Below are positions 53,067 to 62,864 of a DNA stretch of 64,000 bases, in pieces. The position numbers were made by a program, and so were the translations under genes. Each line of letters opens with the position of its first letter. Position 1 is the first letter of the stretch. The stretch is from Lachnospiraceae bacterium (GTDB taxonomy: Bacteria; Bacillota; Clostridia; Lachnospirales; Lachnospiraceae): the NCBI GenBank assembly GCA_024682075.1, contig JAIKZQ010000028.1:1-64000 (forward strand), in the 5' to 3' direction. The notes under the pieces are model-generated. The model worked only from the letters and a program-made list of their open reading frames with translations, was not told the origin of the DNA and made no database searches.

Positions 53067-53173
53067 ATTGATCTCCTGTCGCATAAAAAGCGCATACACT
53101 ATTAAGATATCACAGTTTTCGGATTAAGTCACGCACGTTGGTTTCATTACCTGTCAAAGAGATTGGAATTAAG

Positions 53174-54931
53174 TCACGCTTCCTTAAGACTGCTTATGTC
53201 CGGCGCGATCGTCATCGAATAATTCGTGTAGTAGACAACGAACCCCGGCTTTGCCCCGGAAGGCTTCTTCACTTCTTTTTTCAGGACATAATCGATGTCC
53301 ACCTTGTTCTGGTCACGACCTGCCGAGTAGTAAGCCGCAAGTGCTGCCGCCTCTTCGAATGCGCGGTCGGGAAGTTCTTCACCGGGCTCTTTTACCTTCA
53401 GGACAACGTGCGAACCCGGGATCTTCTTGGCATGGAACCACCAGTCCGCTCCCACGGCGAATTTAAAGGTAAGCTGGTCGTTCTGTATATTGTTCCTTCC
53501 TACATAGATGTCATAGCCGTCCGAGGAGATGTAGTGATAGGGCTCGCCTTTGAGTTTTACGGGCTTTCCTTTCACGAAATGTTCCCTGATATATCCCGCC
53601 TCGGACAATTCTCTTCTGATCCATGCAAGATCTTCTTCGCTCTCCGAGATATTGATGCTTGCAAGAACCGACTCAAGATGCTCAAGCCTGGACTTAACAT
53701 TTTCGGTCTGGACCGCGAGGGCCTCTGCCGTTCTCTTGAGCTTGGTATACCTGTCAAAATACTTTACCGCATTCTCCTGCGCACTGAGCGTGGGATCAAG
53801 GGGAATGGTCTCTTTTTCACCGGTATAATAGTTGTCGACTACAAGCTGCTTATCACCTGCCTGTGCCGAATATCCAAACGCATTGAGCAGTTCACCCCAG
53901 ATACGGAACTTATCGCGGTCCTCGGTTTTCTTCAGCTGCCTTAACTGCTCGTCTAACGTATGTGAATCTCTTTCGATGAGAGTCTTTACCACTCGCTTCA
54001 GATCTGAGGAACGCTGGTTCATCCTTACATACTGCTGCTTTTCCCCGTAAAAACGCTCGAGCACTTCAGAGATGGAGTCAATCCTCACGAGCCTGTCGTC
54101 CGCACCCTCATACATCGTGAGTTCAAACGCCTCATATTCTTCAGGCTTGTCATTCACATATGCTATGCACGGAGCAAACGTCCCGTCCTTGATGCCTTTT
54201 GAGAGCAAAACAAGCTGTGTGACCAGACCATTCATCTCAGTCTCCGACAGTGACGAAACAGACGCATCCCCGTCAACACCTGCCCTGAACGCTATCTCAT
54301 GAGCGATCAGCGGGGAAAGTCCCGTAAAAGAGGTATAGACAGCCTTGAAAACAGGCCCGGGATACCCGGATATAATCTCCCTGATACTTTCTTCGGATGA
54401 GGTCAGAAGATCGGATTTATCCTGAGTGTTCGGTATGAAATACTCTCTGCCCGGAAGAACCTCACGAACTGAACTTACCGCCACGGATACGTGCTTTATC
54501 GAATCGATGATGCGCTCTTTGCCGTTATCATCTTCGGTAAGGATGATGTTGCTGTGCTTGCCCATTATCTCAGTGACAAGGCTGACTCTCTTCACATCCC
54601 CCATTTCATCGAGATGTTCGGCATCGATCCGGATTGCTCTTTCGAGTCCGGGCTGGGTCACGCTGATGATGCGGCCGCCCTGGATCCGCTTTCTTAAGAC
54701 CATGCAGAAGTTCGGAGCATTAAGAGGTGATTTCTTGGACTGCTCCGTGATGTAAACGAGAGGAAGCGAGGCATCCGCACTGAGAAGAAGCTTCAGATTG
54801 CCCTCTGCCGTATTGACGGTGATCTGAAGCTCGTCGCCCTCGGGCTGCGCTATCTTGGATATGCGCCCTCCCGATAATCTCTTATTCAGTTCCGCGGTCA
54901 GAGCCGCAGTAGTGATTCCGTCAAAAGCCAT
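53174..54931 (-). CDS. rqcH: Rqc2 homologue RqcH (NFACT protein)
   Basis: Ribosome quality-control factor of 585 residues that binds stalled 50S subunits and directs Ala tailing. NFACT-N domain at the start (FDGITTAALTAELNKRL; NAPNFCMVLRKRIQGG), a helical/coiled-coil middle (about 290-430), and the NFACT-R domain at the C-terminus (SSDGYDIYVGRNNIQND; WWFHAKKIPGSHVVLK). Older annotations call it fibronectin-binding protein A. It is separated by two bases from the flippase gene. Confidence 0.95.
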   Translation of the reverse strand: MAFDGITTAALTAELNKRLSGGRISKIAQPEGDELQITVNTAEGNLKLLLSADASLPLVYITEQSKKSPLNAPNFCMVLRKRIQGGRIISVTQPGLERAIRIDAEHLDEMGDVKRVSLVTEIMGKHSNIILTEDDNGKERIIDSIKHVSVAVSSVREVLPGREYFIPNTQDKSDLLTSSEESIREIISGYPGPVFKAVYTSFTGLSPLIAHEIAFRAGVDGDASVSSLSETEMNGLVTQLVLLSKGIKDGTFAPCIAYVNDKPEEYEAFELTMYEGADDRLVRIDSISEVLERFYGEKQQYVRMNQRSSDLKRVVKTLIERDSHTLDEQLRQLKKTEDRDKFRIWGELLNAFGYSAQAGDKQLVVDNYYTGEKETIPLDPTLSAQENAVKYFDRYTKLKRTAEALAVQTENVKSRLEHLESVLASINISESEEDLAWIRRELSEAGYIREHFVKGKPVKLKGEPYHYISSDGYDIYVGRNNIQNDQLTFKFAVGADWWFHAKKIPGSHVVLKVKEPGEELPDRAFEEAAALAAYYSAGRDQNKVDIDYVLKKEVKKPSGAKPGFVVYYTNYSMTIAPDISSLKEA

Positions 54932-54933
54932 GA

Positions 54934-56607
54934 TTATCTGATGAGATGAACCTTCTTAAGTATTCCGTAGATCCTCGTTCCGCCGGGAAGTGCCTTGAGT
55001 TCTCTTTCACTTACCGACTTAAGAACGACAAGAAGAACAAAGTAAACCGGTACCGCTGCGATCACTGCCGGGATAACGGCGATCCTTTCATTCGGAACAG
55101 CCAGAAGCACCAGCCTGTAAACTCCGTATGATATGACACACATGAATATCGAGCAGGCAAGCGGTCTTACAAAAGTCCTGCTGATCTCCTGCCTGTATCC
55201 TATCGCGCGCCTTACGGCCAGCTGATTCAACACGGACATGATGACAGCATAGAACGTATATGATATCGCGACCGCGAAAACATCGAGATCGGTAAATTTG
55301 AGCAGTATTATCAGGAGCACGGTCTGGAGTCCCAAAGCGATCAGGGAATTGATTATCGGAGTTCCGAGTTTTCCGATGGACTGAAGGATCGAGGAACTCA
55401 GGGTCGATAATGCAATGAAGACGACTGACACGGAAAGAGCCATCAGACACAATGAACCGAGAGTGATGTTGGGTCTTGTGTTAGGGAAAAGAAGGAGCAT
55501 CACCGGACCTGCGAAAGTGAATATCCCTGCTGCGGAGGGGATTGAGATCAGCATCGTGGTCTTCACCCCAAGCGCTATGCGGTTCCTCGCCGAAGCCTTG
55601 TCACCCGAAGTGATGAATCCGGCTACCTGGGGAATCATCGCAGCAGCCATCGCCGATGAAAAAGCTATCGGGATATTGGAAATGACCTGTGCCTTGCCCT
55701 GGAATATGCCCCAGTGTGAAGTCGTAACAACCTGGGAAACATTCCTCCAGACAGGATAGAACGAACAGAAGATCTTATTGTTGATCGGACTGAACACATT
55801 GTATATCGCAGTGCTCATTATAAAAGGCGTCACGACGCCTATGATCGTCCTGAATATGGTCATGTAACTGTCGGTCCCGGCAGTCTTGTCAGCATATGCT
55901 CTTTTTAAAATGTCCGACCTGTTAACGAAATAGACCGCAGCCATGAATGCAAGAGCAGCCACGACACCGAGTCCGGTGCCGAGTGCGGAACCCTGTGCGC
56001 CCCTTACCGCCCTGAGGATCTGACCCGCTTCATCCGCCGGCTCTTCCATCGTGCCCATGGTGATCCTTATGAAAAGCGCAGCAGCTCCGACGCTGACGAT
56101 CGCATTTATTATCTGCTCGATTATCTGGGACAGGGAAGTCTGTGACATTGACCTGTGTGCCTGAAAATAGCCCCTTAGAACTCCGAGTATACCGTATACG
56201 AATATCGTGGGGGCGAACACCCTGAGGACAGGTATCGCAGCTTCCTCCACAAAAAGAGAGGCTCCGAAAAAGAGGAAGAGCGATGCTGCGGCACCGACTA
56301 TCAGCACGTAAACAAGGGCTCCGATAAAGAGCCTGTGAGCATTCCTGTATTCTTTTAGCGCAAGCTTCTGGGCAATTATCTTGGAGATTGCGGAAGGGAT
56401 GCTGTATGAAGAAATGATCAGGATTATGGTATAGAAATTATACGCGGACTGATAATAACCCAGTCCGAGGTCACCTATGATACCCGACAAAGGGCTTCTG
56501 TACAGGAGCCCTATGATTCTGCTCACGATACCCGCGATCGCAAGGAATGAGGCCTGCTTCACGAGGTTATCATTTTTTTCACTGTCTATTATGGAATGAC
56601 TTTTCAA
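54934..56607 (-). CDS. Polysaccharide/lipid II flippase of the SpoVB/YtgP group
   Basis: Integral membrane protein of 557 residues of the MOP superfamily with about 14 membrane segments. The N-terminal segment SFLAIAGIVSRIIGLLYRSPL and GYYQSAYNFYTIILIISSYSIPSAISKIIA are typical of YtgP (Amj/MurJ-like) and SpoVB proteins. Probable role: flipping undecaprenyl-linked precursors. The start appears to be TTG 56607 with a weak GAAAGAG site, so the first residues are uncertain. It follows the histidine kinase by 24 bases. Confidence 0.88.
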   Translation of the reverse strand: MKSHSIIDSEKNDNLVKQASFLAIAGIVSRIIGLLYRSPLSGIIGDLGLGYYQSAYNFYTIILIISSYSIPSAISKIIAQKLALKEYRNAHRLFIGALVYVLIVGAAASLFLFFGASLFVEEAAIPVLRVFAPTIFVYGILGVLRGYFQAHRSMSQTSLSQIIEQIINAIVSVGAAALFIRITMGTMEEPADEAGQILRAVRGAQGSALGTGLGVVAALAFMAAVYFVNRSDILKRAYADKTAGTDSYMTIFRTIIGVVTPFIMSTAIYNVFSPINNKIFCSFYPVWRNVSQVVTTSHWGIFQGKAQVISNIPIAFSSAMAAAMIPQVAGFITSGDKASARNRIALGVKTTMLISIPSAAGIFTFAGPVMLLLFPNTRPNITLGSLCLMALSVSVVFIALSTLSSSILQSIGKLGTPIINSLIALGLQTVLLIILLKFTDLDVFAVAISYTFYAVIMSVLNQLAVRRAIGYRQEISRTFVRPLACSIFMCVISYGVYRLVLLAVPNERIAVIPAVIAAVPVYFVLLVVLKSVSERELKALPGGTRIYGILKKVHLIR

Positions 56608-56631
56608 AACAAAAACTCTTTCAAAAGATTA

Positions 56632-59010
56632 TCATACAAACACACTGATCTTGGTTATCAGCTCTTCTTTTCTGAACGGCTTGGGAATATGATCGTTCAT
56701 TCCGGCATCAAGTGCCTCCTGAACATCCGAGGCAAAAGCATTGGCGGTCATCGCCAGGATGGGGATCCTTGAAAGCACGGGATCATCAAGAGCCCTTATC
56801 TTCCTGGTTGCTTCAAGACCGTCCATTACGGGCATCAGCACATCCATGAGGATAAGGTCGATGTCACCGGGCTGGGAATTTTTGACCATCTCCACAGCTC
56901 CCACGCCGTTATCGGTCGTGAGCACGCTGAATCCGTACTTGCCCAGGATGATCTCACACAATCTGAGATTCTGCATCGTGTCGTCAACAACAAGGACCTT
57001 CCTTCCGGAATAATCCCTGCTCATCGCGTCTTTAACCGCAGTATCCTTCTCGGTGGTAACATCCTCGCCCCAGGCTGACTTGAACGGAAGCTCGATGATA
57101 AACTCGCTTCCTTCTCCGGGACGTGACTTGACATCGATAGTTCCGTTCATCATGTTGATGACATTCTTGACTATCGACATGCCAAGGCCCGTGCCCTGAG
57201 TCCTCTGGACATAATCGGTATTTTCTCTGGCATATGCATCCCAGATATGCTCAACGAATTCCTCACTCATTCCCACGCCGGTATCCCTGACGCGGATCTC
57301 GTAGAGAATATTCGATTTTCTCTCAAGCACCCTGCCTTCCAGAAAGACGCTTCCGTCCTCGTAAGTGAACTTGCATGCGTTTGAGAGAAGGTTGATGATG
57401 ACTTGCGAAAATCTCAGTTTGTCGCACATGACCACATCATTACCGATGCCATCCACATCAACGACAAAATGAAGATTATTGTCATTCATCCTGATGCGGA
57501 TCATGTCCGCACACTCATTAAGGATGTCAACGAGCTTGACGGGAGCGGGTGAAAGCTCCATCTTGCCGCTCTCGATCCTGCTCATGTCAAGAATGTCATT
57601 GATAAGACTCATCAGATGATCGCCCGCAGAGACTATCCTCTCCAGGTAATCCTCGACATTTTCCTTATTGTCTATATCATCTATCGCAAGTCTGGAGAAT
57701 CCCGTGATGGCATTCATCGGCGTACGTATGTCATGCGACATCCTGGAAAAGAAAGAAGTCTTGGCCTTGTTCGCACGGTTTGCCTCGTCGATGGCCGTAA
57801 GAAGAAGTGTCTGTCTTTCCTCCAGTTCTTTCTTCTGCGTAGCGATCATGCGATCGGCATCCATCTTCTGCGCACGGAGATCATCGATCACGGAAGCTGT
57901 GACCAGCATGCGTGACACACCCGAATCATTGCGTTCTATGACATGATAATCGATACGGACCCAGCGTCCGGCATCCTGATCCTTATAGACAAATTCTCTC
58001 TTGTCAAGATCCCTGAAAAGATCCTTCTTAAGAGCCTCGGAATCACGAAGCCTCTTCTTTTCCTCCTCGTTCACTTCCTGGAATTTGGACACAAGCATGC
58101 CCGACAGATCCTCACATTTGGGATTGTCGCAAAGAGTTATGATCCCGTCTTCCTTGACCACCTTGACGGTATCATCCTCAAGGTTCATGAGGTATATGCA
58201 GCGGTATTCCTCGGCAAGGCTTCCGATGATCTGATTATCGACCCTTATATTGCCCAGCTCGGTCTCCGAAATGAGCGTTGCGGAACCGAATGCCTTTATT
58301 GCCTTACCCGACTCATCACGTTCAATGGTGTACTTGATACGGAAAGGAACGCGTCCTACCGTGAGAGGAATGTCAACCTCGGGCACGGAAATACCCTGGT
58401 CGACCTTCTTCATGTATTCGCGATAAAACTCCGCATAATCGGGAGGAAAAATTCCATTCTCAATGGCCGGTTCGGGATAATCCTTCACCACGGCAGGAAG
58501 TCCCAGATCCCTCATGCAGCGGTAGCAGGGACGCATCTCCTTGGTATCTATCCTGTATTCCCAGTTATAGATATTGATCTGCTCAAGTGAGCTCTTGTAT
58601 CTGTACTCGGTGTCATCAAGGAGTTCTTTGGTCTTGATCTCATTGGTGATGTTGCGGATGCCTTCATAGACGATTGCTTCGCCGTCCTTCTTTTCAACAA
58701 GAACGAGTCTGCTCTTTACGGCAACCTTGTCATAGCCGCAGCAGTCGGTGAACATGTTCCTCCACGTATCAACGGTCTGCTCTTCGCCCGTTTCGACGCA
58801 TCTTTTTACCGCTGCCGAGAAAACCTTCAGATTATACTCATCAAATGCCTTGACAAGATTCGGTCCCATGAACTCTTCCTTGGACACATTCATCCACAGC
58901 TCGCTGAGGAACCTGTCATTGATGTCCAGTATGAGAGGCATGCCAACGCGATAAGTGAGGATGCCTGCCGGCTCACAGTATTTGGTATTGATAAGTTCTG
59001 AATAATTCAT
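56632..59010 (-). CDS. Soluble hybrid histidine kinase with receiver domain
   Basis: Protein of 792 residues without membrane segments. PAS-like sensory segments fill residues 1-380, a short coiled coil runs 380-415, HisKA has its phospho-accepting His at 426 (RMSHDIRTPMN), and HATPase_c follows (INLLSNACKF; GTGLGMSIV). A receiver domain lies at about 670-792 with LVVDD and LMDVLMPVMDG carrying the phospho-Asp. No separate response regulator or output domain is adjacent. It resembles the large cytoplasmic hybrid kinases common in Butyrivibrio-like bacteria. The signal is unknown. Confidence 0.92.
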   Translation of the reverse strand: MNYSELINTKYCEPAGILTYRVGMPLILDINDRFLSELWMNVSKEEFMGPNLVKAFDEYNLKVFSAAVKRCVETGEEQTVDTWRNMFTDCCGYDKVAVKSRLVLVEKKDGEAIVYEGIRNITNEIKTKELLDDTEYRYKSSLEQINIYNWEYRIDTKEMRPCYRCMRDLGLPAVVKDYPEPAIENGIFPPDYAEFYREYMKKVDQGISVPEVDIPLTVGRVPFRIKYTIERDESGKAIKAFGSATLISETELGNIRVDNQIIGSLAEEYRCIYLMNLEDDTVKVVKEDGIITLCDNPKCEDLSGMLVSKFQEVNEEEKKRLRDSEALKKDLFRDLDKREFVYKDQDAGRWVRIDYHVIERNDSGVSRMLVTASVIDDLRAQKMDADRMIATQKKELEERQTLLLTAIDEANRANKAKTSFFSRMSHDIRTPMNAITGFSRLAIDDIDNKENVEDYLERIVSAGDHLMSLINDILDMSRIESGKMELSPAPVKLVDILNECADMIRIRMNDNNLHFVVDVDGIGNDVVMCDKLRFSQVIINLLSNACKFTYEDGSVFLEGRVLERKSNILYEIRVRDTGVGMSEEFVEHIWDAYARENTDYVQRTQGTGLGMSIVKNVINMMNGTIDVKSRPGEGSEFIIELPFKSAWGEDVTTEKDTAVKDAMSRDYSGRKVLVVDDTMQNLRLCEIILGKYGFSVLTTDNGVGAVEMVKNSQPGDIDLILMDVLMPVMDGLEATRKIRALDDPVLSRIPILAMTANAFASDVQEALDAGMNDHIPKPFRKEELITKISVFV

Positions 59011-59041
59011 ATGAGCTCCTTTTTAACGCTCGTATTTATGA

Positions 59042-59761
59042 TCAGTATCCGATATTATTGACTATCCCGACCGACACGTAACCGTCAAGGATGGCCCTGA
59101 AATCGCTTCCTTCTTCAGCCTGCATCGTAGGCACGCCTTCTATCATGTATCGCACGCCGCCGTTTTCCAGCTCCTCAACCGCATTATAATGATCCCTGAA
59201 AAACATGAGCGGTGACACTGCCCTGTCATACAGGACTCCTTTGCATTCGGACAGCCTGCACGAGGGGAAATTCACATTATGTATGTAACCTTCCGGAACA
59301 GGTTCATGAAGGAGTTTTTCAAGGATCTCCTCCAGATATCTGTCGGTAGTCTCGTGAATGTCATCAAAACCTTCAGAGACCGCTATGGGATGATATCCCT
59401 GAAACGCAGCTTCAAAAGCAGCTCCGGCGGTTGCGGAATACTGTATGTCGGAAGCCATGTTATAGCCCCTGTTGATACCGGACAGAACCACATCGGGTTT
59501 TTCCGGCATCACATTAAGACTCCCGACTCTTACGCAGTCGGCAGGCATTCCGGTACAGGAAAAAGCCTTCACACCCGGGACCGGAAAATCATTCACCGGA
59601 TAAACATCAATGGCATGCCGGAGAGTGAGCGAGTGGCTCACCGCACTCCTTTCGCTTTCGGGCGCAACAACCCATACCTCACCAAACTTAACGGCACACT
59701 TTGCAAGTCTTGCAATGCCGTCCGAATGTATCCCGTCGTCATTGGTAATCAGTAATCTCAT
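59042..59761 (-). CDS. surE: 5'/3'-nucleotidase SurE
   Basis: Metal-dependent nucleoside-monophosphate phosphatase of 239 residues. LITNDDG at the start with the two metal Asp residues, then SHSLT and SGINRGYNMASDIQYSATAGAA. ATG 59761 begins the SurE fold; a longer frame to a GTG upstream runs into the terminator of the preceding gene and is rejected. There is no Shine-Dalgarno; -10-like sequences end only 8 to 13 bases before the ATG, so the mRNA may be leaderless. It precedes the kinase by 31 bases. Confidence 0.94.
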   Translation of the reverse strand: MRLLITNDDGIHSDGIARLAKCAVKFGEVWVVAPESERSAVSHSLTLRHAIDVYPVNDFPVPGVKAFSCTGMPADCVRVGSLNVMPEKPDVVLSGINRGYNMASDIQYSATAGAAFEAAFQGYHPIAVSEGFDDIHETTDRYLEEILEKLLHEPVPEGYIHNVNFPSCRLSECKGVLYDRAVSPLMFFRDHYNAVEELENGGVRYMIEGVPTMQAEEGSDFRAILDGYVSVGIVNNIGY

Positions 59762-59768
59762 AAAGAAT

Positions 59769-59801
59769 ATTATACTATATAAAGCGGCTTTTAGACCACA
59801 A
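59769..59801 (-). promoter_or_regulatory. surE promoter, possibly leaderless
   Basis: On the minus strand, TTGTGG (59796-59801), a 16-base spacer and TATAGT (59774-59779), with an overlapping TATAAT at 59769-59774. Either -10 places the start of transcription 0-6 bases before the surE ATG. Confidence 0.5.
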
Positions 59802-59835
59802 AAAATGATCACCGGGATGATGTCTCAGGTGATCA
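59798..59835 (-). terminator. Terminator of the small membrane protein gene
   Basis: On the minus strand the stem TGATCACC/GGTGATCA with a 14-base loop is followed by T6. Confidence 0.88.
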
Positions 59836-59843
59836 AAGCAGAC

Positions 59844-60014
59844 TTAAGATTTCTTATCCGTTATCCACTTTCTGAGCTGTGCGGCCAGAACCGCAACTCC
59901 GATCAGGATGAGGATTATCGACAGCAGGTTCATCGTTCCGGCAATAAAGCCAATGATGCCTGCTACGATGAATAATGCGCCAAGTGCTGCATTGGCAATA
60001 ATGTCCTTTATCAT
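59844..60014 (-). CDS. 56-residue membrane protein
   Basis: Open frame of 56 residues found by translating the gap between surE and pilT. It starts MIKDIIANAALGALF and ends RKWITDKKS. Two hydrophobic helices (about 9-28 and 29-46) join at a short TMNLL turn, and the C-terminus is basic. ATG 60014 follows GAGGA at six bases, and a terminator lies 8 bases after the stop, so it forms a complete single-gene unit. Similar small two-helix proteins occur widely in Firmicutes; I do not recognise a family. Function unknown. Confidence 0.78.
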   Translation of the reverse strand: MIKDIIANAALGALFIVAGIIGFIAGTMNLLSIILILIGVAVLAAQLRKWITDKKS

Positions 60015-60046
60015 GTCATTCCTCGCTTCAATGATGAATCTATCTG

Positions 60047-60082
60047 AAAAGAGCTCCGAGTCTGCGCTCGAAGCTCTTTATT
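60047..60082 (-). terminator. pilT terminator
   Basis: On the minus strand AAAGAGCTTCGAG pairs with CTCGGAGCTCTTT-like sequence and is followed by TTTTC. Confidence 0.72.
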
Positions 60083-60100
60083 TTCCGTCAGTACATTTGA

Positions 60101-61156
60101 TCAGCACATCTTATCAAGCGCGACCGGATCGTTACTTACTCTCATTGCCTCTTCTCTGGTGACTCTTCCGTGGATTATGAGGGAAGCAAGGTCATCATTG
60201 AGAAGGTGCATTCCTACATTACGGCTGCTCTGGATGATGGAAGGCAGCTGAATGGTCTTCTTATCACGAATGAGGTTGCCGACTGCGGGAGTATTGGTCA
60301 TTATCTCGGTAGCCACGACACGTCCCTTTCCGTCTGAGGTAGGAAGAAGTGTCTGGGTGATGACACCGCGGATGACATTGGAGAACTGGGTCCTGATCTG
60401 ATCCTGTCCTTCAAGAGGAGTCGCGTCGATGATTCTCTCGACGGTCTGAGCTGCACTCGTTGTATGAAGGGTTGAAAGGACGAGGTGTCCGGTCTCTGCT
60501 GCGGTGATCGCTGCGGAAATGGTCTCAAAGTCTCTCATCTCTCCTACGAGGATGATATCGGGATCCTCACGGAGTGCGGAACGAAGTGCTGTTGCGAAAT
60601 CGGTAACGTCCCTTCCGACCTCTCTCTGATGGATCATGGCCATATTATGAGGATATACATACTCGATAGGATCCTCGATGGTCATGATATGTCTGGATGT
60701 GGTCTTGTTGATATGATCGACCATTGATGCAAGAGTCGTGGACTTTCCCGAACCGGTAGGGCCGGTGACAAGTACAAGACCTCTGGGCATCTCGGAAAGT
60801 TCCTGAACAACAGGAGGAAGTCCGAGCTCGGCAAATGTAGGTATGCTCTGGTTCAGAATACGGATGCTCGCTGCGAGGTTATTTCTCTGATGATAGATAT
60901 TGGCCCTGATCCTGGTTCCGTCCCAGAGCATAACACCTACATCGAGATCCTTGCCGCTTGATACAGTCTCTACCTGATCCTGATCAAGGAAAGAATAGAT
61001 CATGTTCCTTGATAACTCGGCCGAAGGAGCGGGCTCGATGATCTGAAGAGTTCCGAATCTTCTGATGGCAAGATTGGTACCAACCGTGATATGAATGTCG
61101 GAGCACTCATTCTGCTTAGCGTATTCGATCAGTTCTTTAAAATCTGCAAACTCCAT
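60101..61156 (-). CDS. pilT: Type IV pilus retraction ATPase PilT
   Basis: Hexameric secretion-type ATPase of 351 residues. Walker A is at 132-140 (GPTGSGKST), an Asp box is around ASMVDHINKTT and IEDPIEYVY, Walker B is DIILVGEMRD, the His box is TGHLVLSTLHT, and NLIRDKK corresponds to the PilT-specific AIRNLIRE region. ATG 61156 follows GGGAGGGA; a longer frame is unlikely. No other pilus genes are in the window, so the pilus locus is elsewhere or this ATPase is a solitary copy. Confidence 0.93.
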   Translation of the reverse strand: MEFADFKELIEYAKQNECSDIHITVGTNLAIRRFGTLQIIEPAPSAELSRNMIYSFLDQDQVETVSSGKDLDVGVMLWDGTRIRANIYHQRNNLAASIRILNQSIPTFAELGLPPVVQELSEMPRGLVLVTGPTGSGKSTTLASMVDHINKTTSRHIMTIEDPIEYVYPHNMAMIHQREVGRDVTDFATALRSALREDPDIILVGEMRDFETISAAITAAETGHLVLSTLHTTSAAQTVERIIDATPLEGQDQIRTQFSNVIRGVITQTLLPTSDGKGRVVATEIMTNTPAVGNLIRDKKTIQLPSIIQSSRNVGMHLLNDDLASLIIHGRVTREEAMRVSNDPVALDKMC

Positions 61157-61305
61157 TAACGTATCCCTCCCCTGATAAGGTTCACAACATACCCAAACAT
61201 TATAACAGAACATTTACACAGTTTCCATCATCTATTTATTATATGACAGGTTTTTTACGTTCCGGAGCCGGACGTTTTTTCTTTCCGGAGCCGCTAGGCA
61301 CCTGC

Positions 61306-62826
61306 TCAGTGAAAAGAGATGACCTTTTCATAATCATATCCCCTGTCGGGAGTGCAGTGACGCTCTTCAAGAGTAAAATACACCACCCCGTTCCTGCGGA
61401 CAGGGATCCTTACGCTGCATGTTCCCTGAGTCCCTGCATCGTTTCCGGAAGCTGTCTTCGTCACACTGCTTTCGACAAGCGGAAATGCCGAACTCTTTAT
61501 CAGTTCGGTCTCGGAAGCCGAAGGATATGCGGGTTCTCCCATGTCATGCCAGAGCTTGAGAGGATTGCAGCATATCTCATCGACAGTCCGGGTAACGAGC
61601 GCGTATTCTTCTCCGGATACGGGAAGCTCCAGTTCCACATCGCGGTCCTCCTCATCTATGTTCCAGAGTATCCCGGCGCAGCCTTTTTCACCCTTTACTA
61701 CAACCGCATCATCGTCCCTGTAAATGCAGTCATTGCCGAAATCCTTCAGTTTATTATAGAAGCAGAATGTCCAGAAAGAAGGCTTGGGGATATTGCCCGC
61801 AGCAACCATTCCGAATCCTCCGTGGAAAAGAGAATCGGGAACACCCTGCTCTTCGAACACGTCTCCGAACGTCCAGTAAGAATACGCCTCATTCACATCC
61901 CCGAGTCTCGAAAGCTGTCTTGCAAGATAAGCGGCATTGATATTCGTGTCGTGGATGACGCCCTTGGGAGTATATGACGTACTGAACTCCGTCAGATGGA
62001 TGGGTGTTCCCCTGAACTCATCATATGAATCAACTATGTCACGGGTAGACTGAAGATTGGCGAATCTCATGTCGGAATCTTCAAGCTTTGAATAGTCGTA
62101 ATGCCCTATCCTCTCGGGGAATTCCACACAGTAATGATGCCTTGTGATGCGGTCCGGCTTTAGTCCTTCTTTTCTGCAAAAGTCAAGGAAGGCTGTTATC
62201 CATTCGGCGTCCTTCACTCCGCAAATGGCAGGACCGCCGACAGTGAATCTTGAGTCGAATTCCTTTATCGCAAGGAAGGTCTCCCTGAACAGCTTAAAGT
62301 ATTCCTGCATGTCAGCCTTATACCAGAAGCCCGGCAGATTGGGCTCGTTCCATACCTCGATCGGCCATGTCACGACCTCCTCGCCGTAGCGGCTCATCAG
62401 GTGCTTTAACAAGGCTATGACCATGTCTGTCCACAGCTTATAATCCCTGGGAGGAGTGGTATTACCCTTCCAATAGAAGATCGTCTGCTCACCGCTCGCC
62501 ATCTTGTACGGCATGAAGCCCAGTTCCAGATAAGGGCGGATACCGAGTCTTATGTATGCATCAATGATGCGGTCTATGTATGTGTAGTTATATTCGACCT
62601 TCGTTACGCCGTCTTCCTCATATTCGTGATAGATGGAGACGTCATCCGAAAAAAGACCGTGTCCCCTGATATAGGAAAAGCCTATCATCTTCTGCACGAA
62701 TTCGAGTTCACTCAGATACTCCTCGTTAAGGGCAAGGCCGAGTCTTCCGGTGCCGACACAGTAATCGACATTATTGTTGAATGTCACTTTGGCATCTCGT
62801 GTTACGACAATTTTCCGGGTTGTCAT
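61306..62826 (-). CDS. Glycoside hydrolase family 39, beta-xylosidase-like
   Basis: Protein of 506 residues without a signal peptide, so probably cytoplasmic. The TIM barrel has the acid/base E161 in EVWNEPN and the nucleophile E280 in HLTEFSTSY, both in clan-A positions. A beta-sandwich follows (about 360-500). GH39 enzymes release xylose from xylo-oligosaccharides; other activities occur in the family. ATG 62826 has AAGGAG; the upstream extension is rejected. It follows the FecR-like gene by 38 bases. Confidence 0.9.
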   Translation of the reverse strand: MTTRKIVVTRDAKVTFNNNVDYCVGTGRLGLALNEEYLSELEFVQKMIGFSYIRGHGLFSDDVSIYHEYEEDGVTKVEYNYTYIDRIIDAYIRLGIRPYLELGFMPYKMASGEQTIFYWKGNTTPPRDYKLWTDMVIALLKHLMSRYGEEVVTWPIEVWNEPNLPGFWYKADMQEYFKLFRETFLAIKEFDSRFTVGGPAICGVKDAEWITAFLDFCRKEGLKPDRITRHHYCVEFPERIGHYDYSKLEDSDMRFANLQSTRDIVDSYDEFRGTPIHLTEFSTSYTPKGVIHDTNINAAYLARQLSRLGDVNEAYSYWTFGDVFEEQGVPDSLFHGGFGMVAAGNIPKPSFWTFCFYNKLKDFGNDCIYRDDDAVVVKGEKGCAGILWNIDEEDRDVELELPVSGEEYALVTRTVDEICCNPLKLWHDMGEPAYPSASETELIKSSAFPLVESSVTKTASGNDAGTQGTCSVRIPVRRNGVVYFTLEERHCTPDRGYDYEKVISFH

Positions 62827-62864
62827 GCTTTTTCTCCTTAGATTTCCAAACGCATCGTCAACTG

